Below, piece after piece: positions 52,301 to 63,994 of a stretch of DNA of 64,000 nucleotides. Below the pieces are notes generated by a model. It did not search any database. It was not told the origin of the DNA and saw only the letters and a list, made by a program, of their open reading frames with translations. The first letter of the stretch is position 1. The number at the start of each line of letters is the position of its first letter. The stretch is from the NCBI RefSeq assembly GCF_014200435.1, contig NZ_JACHBR010000001.1:4433501-4497500 (forward strand). The letters run 5' to 3'. This stretch comes from Sphaerisporangium krabiense (GTDB lineage Bacteria > Actinomycetota > Actinomycetes > Streptosporangiales > Streptosporangiaceae). The position numbers and the translations under genes were made by a program.

Positions 52301-52711
52301 GCTCGCGCGGGCCGGCTCCGGGTCGTCGTTGTCGAGGTACTTGCCCGCCGCGCGGACCATGCCCTCGAAGCTCAGCGCGTCGACCTGGTCGGGCGTGGTG
52401 CGCAGGGCGTACCCGGACGCGACGGTGACCAGCAGGCGGTTGGGCCCGCCGCGCGGGCGTCCCGGCTCCAGGACGCGGCGCAGCCGGGAGATGTAGACCT
52501 GGAGCCCGGACTGCGCGCCTTTGGCCCCTTCGTCGGTCCACAGGTCGAACAGCAGCGTGTCGACGGGCACGACCTGGCCACGGGCGACGAGCAACCGGGC
52601 GAGGACGGCACGCTGGCGCAGCCCGCCGAGGTCGACCTCGCGCTCGTCGTCGTACGCCTCGACCGGGCCGAGCACGCGGAACGTCACCATCTCAGCCACG
52701 CCGTCAGCCAC
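49307..52711 (-). CDS. SARP/BTAD transcriptional regulator with AAA ATPase and TPR region (AfsR/LAL-like)
   Basis: A 1134-residue regulator. An OmpR-type DNA-binding domain (MVTFRVLGPVEAYDDEREVD) and BTAD (about 105-260, ending ADELGIDPGPALRKMESDIL) are followed by an AAA ATPase (Walker A GDPGAGKTTLVRQ, Walker B VLIVLEDLHWADDQ) and about 450 residues of TPR-like helices. Such proteins activate secondary-metabolite or developmental genes in response to ATP and protein partners. No biosynthetic cluster is visible in this window. GTG 52711 is used; ATG 52690 begins the conserved domain and is an equally good start. Confidence 0.87.
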   Translation of the reverse strand: MADGVAEMVTFRVLGPVEAYDDEREVDLGGLRQRAVLARLLVARGQVVPVDTLLFDLWTDEGAKGAQSGLQVYISRLRRVLEPGRPRGGPNRLLVTVASGYALRTTPDQVDALSFEGMVRAAGKYLDNDDPEPARASLETSLGLWRGTPYADFAEHHWAEAEVSRLAELRLVARERHADAGLRLGLHAETVPDLEALTTEHPLREEGWRLLALGLYRCGRQGDALAALRRARTTLADELGIDPGPALRKMESDILSQDPSLELVLPQRPRFAEPAGTWPPRPESPTGDLPPLAAEPFVGRDAELDRLTGAAPHAMAGRFTAAVVSGDPGAGKTTLVRQLGLTLGAQRWITASGGCPDSSATPPGWAWVEVLRTLVAARGTGEYGTLLAPLLDDAAPGDDDDQASGGFRLHRAVGGYIAAIAREAPVLIVLEDLHWADDQTIALLRALPSLLAASRVLLVVTCRDGELNDQQSDVLAALARLGPVRVGLEGLDGDAVAELVRATCVREVDEDAVGTIVERTGGNPFFVRETVRLLDSEGGGGRATAAEVISEVPSGVRDVLRRRITRLPVTAQQILLQAAVIGRDVDIDVLVDVSGDEEAVVDAVEAALLAGLVTEPGPGMLRFDHDLVRDTLYSDASRLRRSRLHAAVASVIESRSPSDVAALAHHYDAAGTAETAAKAVHYAGLAAEQAERRFAHREAATLWERAIAAFDRARPGGPPSKERLLLQLRLIKALALAGDMTAARARRREAMDAALPLGDLELTARIAASVAVPHKGIARDLTRTAWEIVDVTERALIELPPGEQSLRASLLATLALELEGSATGRGYEASLEAEELARQSGDPALLAVALSGRLRQSYVITVVDEREAIGRELLEVGAASGQIAVQALAHLVLMECAAARGDFAEADAQVGAAERLAKRYDLPAPPAVGAWYAGMRMMITGDYAGAERAYRRAASLTARAGMLEGRQDLPLITAFCLHLVDGKAEDMVEPLEEAHRRGAKWTLDAYAVALASAGHLKDARAVAATRTPVRPDFLYELAMTWRALAGMLLGDRDRMQDAYSTLGPFSDRIAGAGTGVVALWPVAQTLGDLAVRIGQPAEAERHYRKALAVAERVRVPRWVAAARKALDPGNPVSS

Positions 52712-52885
52712 GTCAGCACCCTGCCAGTCATGTCAGCCGCAACGCTATGCGCGCCCGTGAAGCACGCACAAGCCGTTCGCCAAGGCCCGCCCTTCTCCTG
52801 GTATCCGCCCGTTATAGAGCGCTACGGTGCGATCACCCGGAAATGAGGCTACAGGTTCCCGCGCGGCCGGAGCGCACCGAGCGGG

Positions 52886-53953
52886 TCAGGCGCGGGTCGC
52901 GGGCTCCGGTGAGCGCCGGTCGCGGTCCTTGGCGTCGCGCCTGCGCAGCAGCGACCAGCCCCCGAGGGCGAGGCCGCCCCAGGGGATCTCGATCGTGTAG
53001 GTCCAGAAGCCGAACAGGATGGCCGCGGCGAGCGCCGAGCCCGACGGCTCGCCGAAGGCGATCAGCAGCGAGGCCGTGCCGCCCTCCATGATGCCCGCGC
53101 CGCTCGGGGTGATCAGCGCGCTGGTCAGCACCCGGCTCACCGCGAACACCGCGACGGTCTCCGCCGGGCCGGGGTAGGCGCCGGTGGCGACCAGGCAGGC
53201 CGTCATGATCAGGCACTGGAACCCCAGGAAGCCGACCATGCCGAGCGACAGCCCGAGCGAGCCCTTGCGGACGATCTCGGCGGTGTCGGTGCGCAGGCGC
53301 TGGATCGCGCCGGACGCGGCGTGCTCGGCGGGGCGGATCCTGCGGGGCAGCGCCCCGAGCACCCGGTCGAGGACGCGGCCGAGCACGGCCGCCGCCCGCT
53401 CCCAGTACAGGGCCGAGGCCATCACGGCCACCAGGATCAGGATCGAGACCGCCCCGCCCCAGGCGGCGCTGACGACGCGCTCGTCGGGGATGCGCCCGGC
53501 GACGAGCAGGGCGATGATGCCGATCGCGGGCAGGATGAACCGGAACAGCGTGTTCCACACGCCGGTGACCACGGCGTACACCACGACGGGCCGGGTGGCG
53601 AACCCCCAGCCCTTGGTCATGCCGAAGGTCAGCGCGAGGCCCGCGGCCCCGCCGAACGGCAGCAGGTTGCTGACCGCGCTGCCCGCGGCGTTCAGCGTCA
53701 GCGCCTGCAGGTGGGTCAGGCCCGGCAGCGCGGAGGTCATCACGAACGTGTAGGCGTACAGGCTGGCCAGCCACAGCACGGTCATCAGCAGGACCATCGG
53801 AACGCTCATGGCGGCGAACTGCGCGCCGATCTCGCCCCAGCTCACGGTCGCGCCGGTGAGGCCGTGGACGATCTGCGGCAGGAACACCACGAGCAGGACC
53901 GCCAGGGCCAGCGAGGCCGTCGACAGGCCCGCCTTGACCCATTTGCCGCTCAT
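52886..53953 (-). CDS. LPG-synthase-TM/UPF0104-family flippase-like membrane protein
   Basis: A 355-residue polytopic protein with about eight membrane segments. The motif GSAVSNLLPFGGAAGLALTF and the later ALITPSGAGIMEGG are typical of the lysylphosphatidylglycerol-synthase membrane domain without its catalytic half. It may translocate a lipid or polyprenyl carrier. ATG 53953 has GGGAG 7 nt upstream. Upstream lies a four-copy 12-bp repeat. A PIG-L deacetylase and a GT4 gene are next, which suggests glycolipid metabolism (inference). Confidence 0.82.
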   Translation of the reverse strand: MSGKWVKAGLSTASLALAVLLVVFLPQIVHGLTGATVSWGEIGAQFAAMSVPMVLLMTVLWLASLYAYTFVMTSALPGLTHLQALTLNAAGSAVSNLLPFGGAAGLALTFGMTKGWGFATRPVVVYAVVTGVWNTLFRFILPAIGIIALLVAGRIPDERVVSAAWGGAVSILILVAVMASALYWERAAAVLGRVLDRVLGALPRRIRPAEHAASGAIQRLRTDTAEIVRKGSLGLSLGMVGFLGFQCLIMTACLVATGAYPGPAETVAVFAVSRVLTSALITPSGAGIMEGGTASLLIAFGEPSGSALAAAILFGFWTYTIEIPWGGLALGGWSLLRRRDAKDRDRRSPEPATRA

Positions 53954-53971
53954 CAGGGTGCTCCCATCAAT

Positions 53972-54019
53972 GTGCCGTGATCTGTGCCGTGATCTATGTC
54001 GGGATCTGTGCCGGGATCT
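53972..54019. repeat. Four tandem 12-bp repeats
   Basis: Copies read GTGCCGTGATCT, GTGCCGTGATCT, ATGTCGGGATCT and GTGCCGGGATCT. The array ends 18 bp upstream of the flippase-like gene start, inside its promoter or leader, and could vary in copy number. Confidence 0.8.
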
Positions 54020-54134
54020 GCACGCGTCCCCGCCCGGTGACCCCGCCCCAGCGGGGGGCCCTCGCAACGAGGCTACCCGCGGCCTCCGGGCGGCGACGCG
54101 CTCTCCAGTCTGGGGCGGCCCGCCCGGCCCGGTC

Positions 54135-55016
54135 TCATCCTTGAGGACGAACTCGCCCCGGCCCGGTCTCCTCCGGTGGCAGGTCGTCGAAGGGGTGGGT
54201 GCGGCGGCTGCCCGGCGGCAGCTCCCGGCGGACGTACCACTCGGTGCCGAACACCAGGCGGTACAGCGGGCCGGGGAATTTCAGCATGACGCCGAGCGTG
54301 CGCGCGCCGTCCCCGCCGGAGGCCTGGCTGGTGTGCGCGGCCATGCTGGCGCGCTTGGCCTTGGCGTACCTGCGGACGTTCACCCGGTGGGTGATCACCT
54401 CGCCGGGGGAGTAGGCCCGCTCGAACGAGCGAACGTCGAACTCGGGCGGGAAGCGGTAGAACCGCTGGGCCAGCCGCAGCGCCCTGAGCAGCGGGTCGCG
54501 GTTGACGGTGGCCTCCAGCAGGATCGGGGTGCCCGCGATGTCCGCCGCGCGCTGCCCGACCCGGTAGACCTGCACGTGGTCGGGGTGCCCGTACCCGCCC
54601 GCCGGGTCGTAGATCGTCAGCAGGTCGGCGTTCTCCTCCTTGAGCACGGCGGCCACGCGCTGGGCGGCGTCCTCGATGTCGGCGTCGATGAAGGCGTTCG
54701 GCGGGCGGTCGTCGCCCACGCCCGCGTTCTCGTCGACGCCCCGGTCGCGCAGGGAGGTGGTGTCCAGGCCGGAGTCGCCGTACCCGAGCAGCACCACGCG
54801 CGCCACGCCGAGCACGGCCGCCGAGGCGTACAGCTCGCCGGTGCGGGCCTCCGCGAGCGCCTCGCCGTGGGGCAGCTCGGCCAGGCCGCGCTCGCCGGCG
54901 GTCGCCACGATCAGGACGACCCGATGGCCCTCGGCCGCCAGCATCGCCATGGTCCCGGCCGTCAGAAGAGCCTCGTCGTCGGGGTGCGCGTGGAAGAAGA
55001 CCGCGGTACGTGCCAC
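54135..55016 (-). CDS. PIG-L/LmbE family deacetylase
   Basis: A 293-residue zinc hydrolase that removes acetyl from GlcNAc-type substrates. The metal and catalytic motif AHPDDEALL is near the N-terminus and YGHPDHVQVYRV is the downstream histidine motif. MshB and Mca of mycothiol metabolism belong here, but the match does not tell which role applies; the context with a GT4 enzyme and a flippase leaves a glycolipid role open. The GTG start 55016 is not backed by a strong ribosome site. The gene is divergent from GT4. Confidence 0.86.
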   Translation of the reverse strand: MARTAVFFHAHPDDEALLTAGTMAMLAAEGHRVVLIVATAGERGLAELPHGEALAEARTGELYASAAVLGVARVVLLGYGDSGLDTTSLRDRGVDENAGVGDDRPPNAFIDADIEDAAQRVAAVLKEENADLLTIYDPAGGYGHPDHVQVYRVGQRAADIAGTPILLEATVNRDPLLRALRLAQRFYRFPPEFDVRSFERAYSPGEVITHRVNVRRYAKAKRASMAAHTSQASGGDGARTLGVMLKFPGPLYRLVFGTEWYVRRELPPGSRRTHPFDDLPPEETGPGRVRPQG

Positions 55017-55173
55017 GCCGCCATGATTCCACGGCCCCGCCGCCCGCGTGCGAGCCGCCTCCCCGTTGACCGGCCGCGAGACCCTCCCGGGCGCCCTCGG
55101 GACCGGCCGGTGCGGGACCCCCGCGCGCCGGGGCGCGTTTGAAGCGGCCTGCGGGCTCTGCGAGGCTGGCCCG

Positions 55174-56298
55174 GTGCGGATCCTTCACGTCAGCGACTGT
55201 TACCTGCCGCGGCTCGGGGGCATCGAGGTGCAGGTGGCCGACCTGGTACGGGCACAGGCCGCCGCCGGCCACGAGGTCGAGGTCGCGACCGCGACCCCCG
55301 GCGAGCCGCTCCCCGGCGTGCACCGCGTGGTCGCCCCCATGCCGTTCGGCCTGCCCGTCCACCCGCGGGGCACGCGCCACCTGCTGCGCCTCATGGCCGC
55401 CCGCCGCCCGGACGTCGTGCACGTCCACACCGGCGCGGTCTCGCCGTTCGCGTGGATGGGCGTGCGGGCGGCCGTGCGGGCGCGGCTGCCCGTCGTGGTG
55501 ACCGTGCACAGCATGTGGGATCCGGTGACGCGCGCCCTCTACCAGGGGCTGGACGCGATCTGGGGGTGGAGCCGCTGGCGGGTGGTCTCCACGGCGGTGA
55601 GCAACGCCGCCGCCCGCCCGATCCGCGCGGTGGTGGGCGGGCGGGTGCCGGTGGCGGTCGTCTCCAACGGGCTGGACGTCTCCGCCTGGCGGCCCCAGGG
55701 CGACCCGCCGCCCCGCGAGCACGAGGGCGTGCACGTCGTCGCCGTGGGCCGGCTGGCGCCGCGCAAGCAGCCCGTCCGCCTGCTCAAGCTCCTGCTGCGG
55801 GCGCGCCGCCTGGTGCCGAGGGACGTCCCGATGCGGGCCACGCTCGTGGGCGACGGCCCGGCGCGGGGCTCGATGGAGCGGTACGTCCGCGCCCACGGCA
55901 TGGGGGACTGGGTGTCGCTGCCGGGCCGGTACTCGCGCGAGCAGATCCGCGCGCTGCTGGCCTCGGCGGACGTGTTCGTCGCGCCCGCGCCCCGCGAGTC
56001 GTTCGGCATCGCCGCGCTGGAGGCGCGGGCCGCCGGCGTTCCTGTTGTGGCCAGGGCGCAGAGCGGCGTCGCCGACTTCGTCCGGCCCGGCAAGGAGGGG
56101 TTACTCGGGCGCAGCTTCGACGAGCTGGTGCGCTCGGTGGCGCTGCTGGCCCGCGACGGCGGCCTGCGCGCGTCGATCGCGCTGCACAACCGGGAGACCG
56201 AGCTGACGCGCTGCCTCTGGCCGTCGGTCCTGGAAGGCTTCGAACAGGCCTACGCGCTGGCGGCGCGGCGGCGCGACGCGGCCGGGCGGGGCCGATGA
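55174..56298 (+). CDS. GT4 family glycosyltransferase
   Basis: A 374-residue GT-B enzyme. The N-terminal acceptor half starts VRILHVSDCYLPRLGGIEVQ and has DVVHVHTGAVSP; the donor half has VSNGLDVSAWRP, VAVGRLAPRKQPVRLLKLL and the E-x7-E region APRESFGIAALEARAAGVPV. It would transfer a hexose to a lipid or small acceptor. GTG 55174 has GAGG 8 nt upstream and starts the conserved fold; upstream in-frame codons from 55048 are not conserved. Divergent from the PIG-L gene, with which it may act. Confidence 0.88.
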   Translation: MRILHVSDCYLPRLGGIEVQVADLVRAQAAAGHEVEVATATPGEPLPGVHRVVAPMPFGLPVHPRGTRHLLRLMAARRPDVVHVHTGAVSPFAWMGVRAAVRARLPVVVTVHSMWDPVTRALYQGLDAIWGWSRWRVVSTAVSNAAARPIRAVVGGRVPVAVVSNGLDVSAWRPQGDPPPREHEGVHVVAVGRLAPRKQPVRLLKLLLRARRLVPRDVPMRATLVGDGPARGSMERYVRAHGMGDWVSLPGRYSREQIRALLASADVFVAPAPRESFGIAALEARAAGVPVVARAQSGVADFVRPGKEGLLGRSFDELVRSVALLARDGGLRASIALHNRETELTRCLWPSVLEGFEQAYALAARRRDAAGRGR

Positions 56299-56395
56299 CG
56301 GTCCGCGGCGGCGCGGACACCCGCTCGTGCGGACGACCGGAAACCGGCGGCCGCCCCGGGTGGGATCGGGAAAGGCCGGTGACCGGGGAAAGGGA

Positions 56396-56491
56396 TTAGA
56401 AGGGGAGCACGCGGCCGGACGGGCTGCGGAGGTCCAGCGGGGCGGGGAGTCGTGGGGGCCGGGGCCGGGGCGTGGTGAGAATCCGCTTCAT
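56396..56491 (-). CDS. Candidate 31-residue proline/arginine-rich peptide
   Basis: ATG 56491 opens a frame starting MKRILTTPRPRPPRLP and ending SGRVLPF. AAGGAG lies 6 nt upstream (an ATG at 56497 adds two residues). Of 31 sense codons 28 end in G or C, far above the noise around it. No family is recognised. It could be a secreted or signalling peptide or a RiPP precursor, but no modification enzyme is adjacent. Confidence 0.45.
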   Translation of the reverse strand: MKRILTTPRPRPPRLPAPLDLRSPSGRVLPF

Positions 56492-56528
56492 GTCCATCTC
56501 CTTCGGTACGGGCTCAACACTTCCCTCG

Positions 56529-56597
56529 TCACTCGTCGGCGGACAGGTCCTTTTCCTCGCTGCGGAATTCCACGACCGGGAGGTTCGTGGACCCGAC
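56529..56597 (-). CDS. Tiny coding-like frame without a canonical start
   Basis: After a perfect AGGAGGT (56601-56607) the frame reads VGSTNLPVVEFRSEEKDLSA then DE and TGA. All but a few codons end in G or C. The codon at the right distance from the ribosome site is GTC, not ATG or GTG. A TAGGGT box (56643-56648) is suitably placed as -10. Either GTC is used, the start was mutated, or this is a coincidence. Confidence 0.3.
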   Translation of the reverse strand, partial: VGSTNLPVVEFRSEEKDLSADE

Positions 56598-57013
56598 CTC
56601 ACCTCCTCTTTACCCTTTCCAGGGCCGCCGCAGACGCTTTCCACCCTAGTTTCTTCGACCGTCATTTGCTGCGGAACCCCTAGCCGTCCCCTGTCACCGT
56701 GTCGTGGCCCGGCGGCGACCCGGCCCGCTGACCTCGGATATCGCCGGCGTAAAAACCCCGTGTTTCCAATCGGGTTCTGAATTGCCGCGGCCGTGCGCCC
56801 CGCCGGCCCGTCCCCGGGAGCCGCACGGCGCGGCGCGGCGAAACCGCGGGGAATCACCCGCCCGCGCGAGCCGCTTCGTTTCCCCGGCGCGTCCCGTCCG
56901 AAACCTCGGCGCCGCGCGCGAAAGCGAATCGAAATACATCCGTCACATTCGGATGGGTTCGGGACCGCATATCGGGTGTTTAAGATTCACTCACCCAACC
57001 TCCAGGAGGTCCG

Positions 57014-58411
57014 GTGGCGGCGCGGCAGGCGGGCCCGGACCGGCCCGGGGCACGGCAGGCGGGACGAACGGGGCCCTGGGCCGAGTTCGGCGCGCGGATG
57101 CGCGGGTGGCGGGGCCGCGCCGGGTTCACCCAGGCCCAGGTGGGGGCGCTGGTCGGCTACGACCACAGCGCCATCAGCAAGCTGGAGAGCGGCGCCAGGC
57201 AACCGTCCGACCGGCTGGCCCGCCGCCTGGACGAGGTGCTCGGAGCCGGCGGCGCGCTGCTCGCCGCCTACCGTGCCGTGACCGCCGAGCGGGGACGTCA
57301 GGACGGCACGGGACGCGCGGACCCCCTGCCCGGCGGCGCCCCCGGGCCGCTCGTGCCGGACGGCCTCGTGCTGCCGTCCCTGCTGCCCAGCTACGGCATC
57401 GCCTGCCCGCTGCACCCGGCGGCCCGCTGCGAGGTCCCCCCGCCCACCGAGGCCCTTAGCCCCGGCGCCCCGGACGGCGGGGCCGCCGGCGCCGACACCG
57501 TCCACCTGCTGTGCGCGCTGCTGGCGGCCTGCTGGCGCGCGGGCGACGAGCGGCCGGCCGGCGGGACGGCGGCGGCCGTGGAGCGGGCCCTGCACCTGAT
57601 CGCCGGCTGGACCGGGGAGGCCACCGGACGGACGCGCCAGGCCCTGGTACGGCTCGCCGGGGCGTACGCGCTGCTGGCGGGGGAGCTGCGCGCGTCCCGC
57701 GGCCAGAACGGCATGGCCATGGCCTGGCTGCACAAATGCCGGTACTGGGCGGCGATGTCCGACGACGCGGCCGCCCACGTCGCGGCGCTGTGCGACATGG
57801 CGACCATCGCCCGGCTCGAACACGACGCGCCGTCCGCGATCACCTACGCGGGCGCCGTGCGGGAGGCGTACCCCGGGCGCCGCTGGGCGGCCGTCATGGC
57901 CGGCCTGTGCGAGGCCAGGGCCCACGCGCTCATCGGGGACGCCCGCGAATGCCGCCGCGGCCTCGACGGCGCGCGCGACCTCCTCCACGGGGTCGGCGCG
58001 CGCGACCTCGCCGAGGCGCCGTGGCTGGCGGAGGCGTCCGGCCAGGTGTACGTGGAGTCGGCCGCCGCCGGGGCCCTGCGCGACCTGGCCGCGATGACGG
58101 CCGACCGGTCGCTCGCCCGCCTGGCGATCGACGCGGCCGGCCGGTCGCTGGCGTGTCTGGGGCCCGGCCGGCGCGCGGCGCGGGTGCTGTTCACCCTGCG
58201 CCTGGCCGACGGCCACGCCTGCGCCGGTGACCTGGACGCCGCCGTCGCCATCGCCGAACCCCTCCTCGCCGAGCTGCCCGCGCTTCCCACCCCGCTGATC
58301 GGACAGGAGCTGTACGGGCTGCGCGGTCGTCTCGTCGCGCGCTGGGGCAACCGGCCCGGCACGCGCGATTTCGCCGTCCACCTCGGCGCCGCCTGGCAGG
58401 GCCCTCTGTAG
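57014..58411 (+). CDS. XRE-family HTH regulator with TPR-like helical domain
   Basis: A 465-residue regulator. The N-terminal Cro/C1 HTH is GFTQAQVGALVGYDHSAISK followed by LESGARQPSDRLARRLDEVL. The remaining ~370 residues are Ala-rich helices with TPR-like spacing (ARAHALIGDARECRRGLDGA, LADGHACAGDLDAAVAIAEP). Actinomycetes hold many such proteins; some related RRNPP regulators bind peptides, which makes the neighbouring tiny ORFs interesting. GTG has GGAGG 4 nt upstream. Confidence 0.85.
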   Translation: MAARQAGPDRPGARQAGRTGPWAEFGARMRGWRGRAGFTQAQVGALVGYDHSAISKLESGARQPSDRLARRLDEVLGAGGALLAAYRAVTAERGRQDGTGRADPLPGGAPGPLVPDGLVLPSLLPSYGIACPLHPAARCEVPPPTEALSPGAPDGGAAGADTVHLLCALLAACWRAGDERPAGGTAAAVERALHLIAGWTGEATGRTRQALVRLAGAYALLAGELRASRGQNGMAMAWLHKCRYWAAMSDDAAAHVAALCDMATIARLEHDAPSAITYAGAVREAYPGRRWAAVMAGLCEARAHALIGDARECRRGLDGARDLLHGVGARDLAEAPWLAEASGQVYVESAAAGALRDLAAMTADRSLARLAIDAAGRSLACLGPGRRAARVLFTLRLADGHACAGDLDAAVAIAEPLLAELPALPTPLIGQELYGLRGRLVARWGNRPGTRDFAVHLGAAWQGPL

Positions 58412-62146
<3,735 letters not shown>

Positions 62147-62159
62147 CAGCCCCTGATCA

Positions 62160-62205
62160 CCGGCTCCGGGCCGGGGCCCAAGGACGTGTCCCGGCCCGGA
62201 GCCGG
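62160..62205 (+). terminator. Perfect 16-bp hairpin between protease genes
   Basis: CCGGCTCCGGGCCGGG (62160-62175) and CCCGGCCCGGAGCCGG (62190-62205) pair without mismatch around a 14-nt loop, 13 bp after the M4-M28 stop. The two proteases are therefore likely separate or attenuated transcripts. Confidence 0.75.
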
Positions 62206-62236
62206 CACCATCCATCGGAAAGGAGATGAACCGACC

Positions 62237-63994
62237 GTGGGACTCACCAGAGCCCTGCTCGCCGGCCTTCTGCTGGCCGGCGCCGCTCTGTCCGGGGCGT
62301 CACCGGCCGGGGCGTCCGCCGAGACCTCCTATCTCGTGGTGCTGAAGAAGGACGGTCGTGCGTTCGACGGCGATCGCGCCGCCTCGCTGGGGGGCCGGTA
62401 CGGCGCGCGCGTCGGCCGTGTCTACGAGCACGCGCTGCGCGGCTTCGAGGCGCGCATGACCAAGGACGCCGCGCGCAGGCTCGCCGCCGACCCGGCGGTC
62501 GCTTATGTGGAGCCCGACCGCGTCGTCACCATCGCGAGCCCGGCCCCTTCCTGGGGCCTGGACCGTATCGACCAGCGGGCGCTCCCGCTGGACGGCGAGT
62601 ACCGCTATCCGGGGCTGGCGTCACCGGTGCGGATCTACATCCTCGACACCGGTATCCGCTTCAGCCACCGGGATTTCGGTGGTCGTGCCGTGTCCGGGCC
62701 CGACTTCGTGGACTCCGACAACGACTCCGGCGACTGCCAGGGGCATGGGACCTTCGTGGCCGGCGTGGCGGGCGGCACCGCGTACGGCGTGGCGAAGAAC
62801 GCCTCGCTGGTGGGCGTCCGGGTGATGAACTGCTACGGCTCCGGGCGGTGGGCCAACGTGATCGCGGCGCTGGACTGGGTGGTGGGCGACCACCGGCCGG
62901 GCGTGCCCGCGGTGCTGAACCTGAGCCTGTCCAGCGGGAAAGTGCAGGCCGCCAACGACGCGGTGGCGGCGGCCGTCGCCGACGGCGTGGTCGTCGCCGC
63001 GGCGGCGGGGAACGACAACGGCCAGGACGCCTGCCTCCGTTCGCCCGCGAGCACGCCCGAGGCGATAAGCGTCGGCGCCACCCAGCGGGACGACTCCCGG
63101 TCGGGGTTCTCCAACATCGGCCCCTGCCTGGACGTCTTCGCCCCCGGCGGCGCGATCGTCTCCGACTGGCACACCGACGACACCGCGCGCACGGGCGGCA
63201 GCGGCACCTCCTACGCCTCCCCGCACGTCGCGGGCGCGGCGGCCCTGTACCTGGCCGCCAACCCCACGGCGACCCCGGGACAGGTCCAGGACGCGATCGT
63301 CAGGAACGCCACTCCCGGCGTCGTGACCAACGCCGGCGCGGGCTCGCCCAACCGGCTGCTGTACGTCGCCGCCGAGGGCGGGCCCGTCACCGACGACTTC
63401 TCGATGACGACGCGGCCGGGCTCGGCGACCGTCGACCCGGGCGGCTCGGTGAGCGCCACCGTGTCCACCGCGGTGACCCGCGGCGCGGCGCAACGGGTGG
63501 CGCTGTCGGCCACCGGCCCGGCGGGCACGGCGATCACCTTCGCCCCGCCCGAGGTCCAGGCGGGCGGCGAGTCGGTGATGACCATCGCGACCTCGGCCAC
63601 CACGCGGCCGGGCACGCACACCGTGACCGTCACCGGCACCGGAACCGCCAACTCCCGGTCGGCGACGTTCTCCCTCACCGTCACCGGGTCGGCCTGTCCC
63701 GGGTACGAGACCACCAGGACCGGCACCCTGACCACGGGCCAGAGCGTCAACGAGAGCGTCCCGGCGAGCGCGGCCGGCACGCACCGCGCGTGCCTGGCCG
63801 GTCCTCCCGGGTCCGACTACGACCTGTACCTGCAGAAGCTGAGCGGCTCCACGTGGACCACCGTCGCGGAGAGCACCTCGCCCGGCGCGGAGGAGGCACT
63901 GACCTACACCGGCGCCGCGGCGACCTACCGGTACCAGGTCCGCTCCTACAGCGGCACGGGACCCTACACCCTCGGCTTCACCGACCCCGGCTGA
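62237..63994 (+). CDS. Secreted S8 subtilisin-like protease with Ig-like and PPC domains
   Basis: A 585-residue exported serine protease. A signal peptide (LTRALLAGLLLAGAALSGAS, cut near ASA) and an inhibitor I9 prodomain precede the S8 domain with Asp137 (YILDTGIRF), His170 (GHGTFVAGVAGG) and Ser325 (GGSGTSYASPHVAGAAALYL). The C-terminal Ig-like domain (DDFSMTTRPGSATVDPGG) and PPC domain ([16 protein letters not shown]) closely match those of the M4-M28 gene upstream. GTG 62237 has AAGGAG about 11 nt upstream, rather far. The stop lies 6 nt before the window ends. Confidence 0.88.
   Translation: MGLTRALLAGLLLAGAALSGASPAGASAETSYLVVLKKDGRAFDGDRAASLGGRYGARVGRVYEHALRGFEARMTKDAARRLAADPAVAYVEPDRVVTIASPAPSWGLDRIDQRALPLDGEYRYPGLASPVRIYILDTGIRFSHRDFGGRAVSGPDFVDSDNDSGDCQGHGTFVAGVAGGTAYGVAKNASLVGVRVMNCYGSGRWANVIAALDWVVGDHRPGVPAVLNLSLSSGKVQAANDAVAAAVADGVVVAAAAGNDNGQDACLRSPASTPEAISVGATQRDDSRSGFSNIGPCLDVFAPGGAIVSDWHTDDTARTGGSGTSYASPHVAGAAALYLAANPTATPGQVQDAIVRNATPGVVTNAGAGSPNRLLYVAAEGGPVTDDFSMTTRPGSATVDPGGSVSATVSTAVTRGAAQRVALSATGPAGTAITFAPPEVQAGGESVMTIATSATTRPGTHTVTVTGTGTANSRSATFSLTVTGSACPGYETTRTGTLTTGQSVNESVPASAAGTHRACLAGPPGSDYDLYLQKLSGSTWTTVAESTSPGAEEALTYTGAAATYRYQVRSYSGTGPYTLGFTDPG

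Larger units (their letters stand above)
56299..57013. other. 715-bp region with two tiny ORFs and the XRE promoter
   Basis: This stretch has no normal-size gene. On the minus strand two tiny frames with strong third-position bias lie at 56529-56597 and 56396-56497. Toward the right, TAAGAT (56981-56986) is a likely -10 box for the XRE/TPR gene. The part between about 56650 and 56980 shows no coding bias. Confidence 0.55.

Noticed and set aside
49406-52846. 1146-codon plus-strand frame
   Set aside because: Antisense to the SARP regulator; repetitive Arg/Gly/Gln/His composition typical of shadows.
53962-54060. CRISPR-like array
   Set aside because: The repeats are 12 bp, directly adjacent and without spacers.
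56704-57459. 251-codon plus-strand frame overlapping the XRE start
   Set aside because: Codon bias is absent before 57014 and the downstream part is a shifted frame of the XRE gene.
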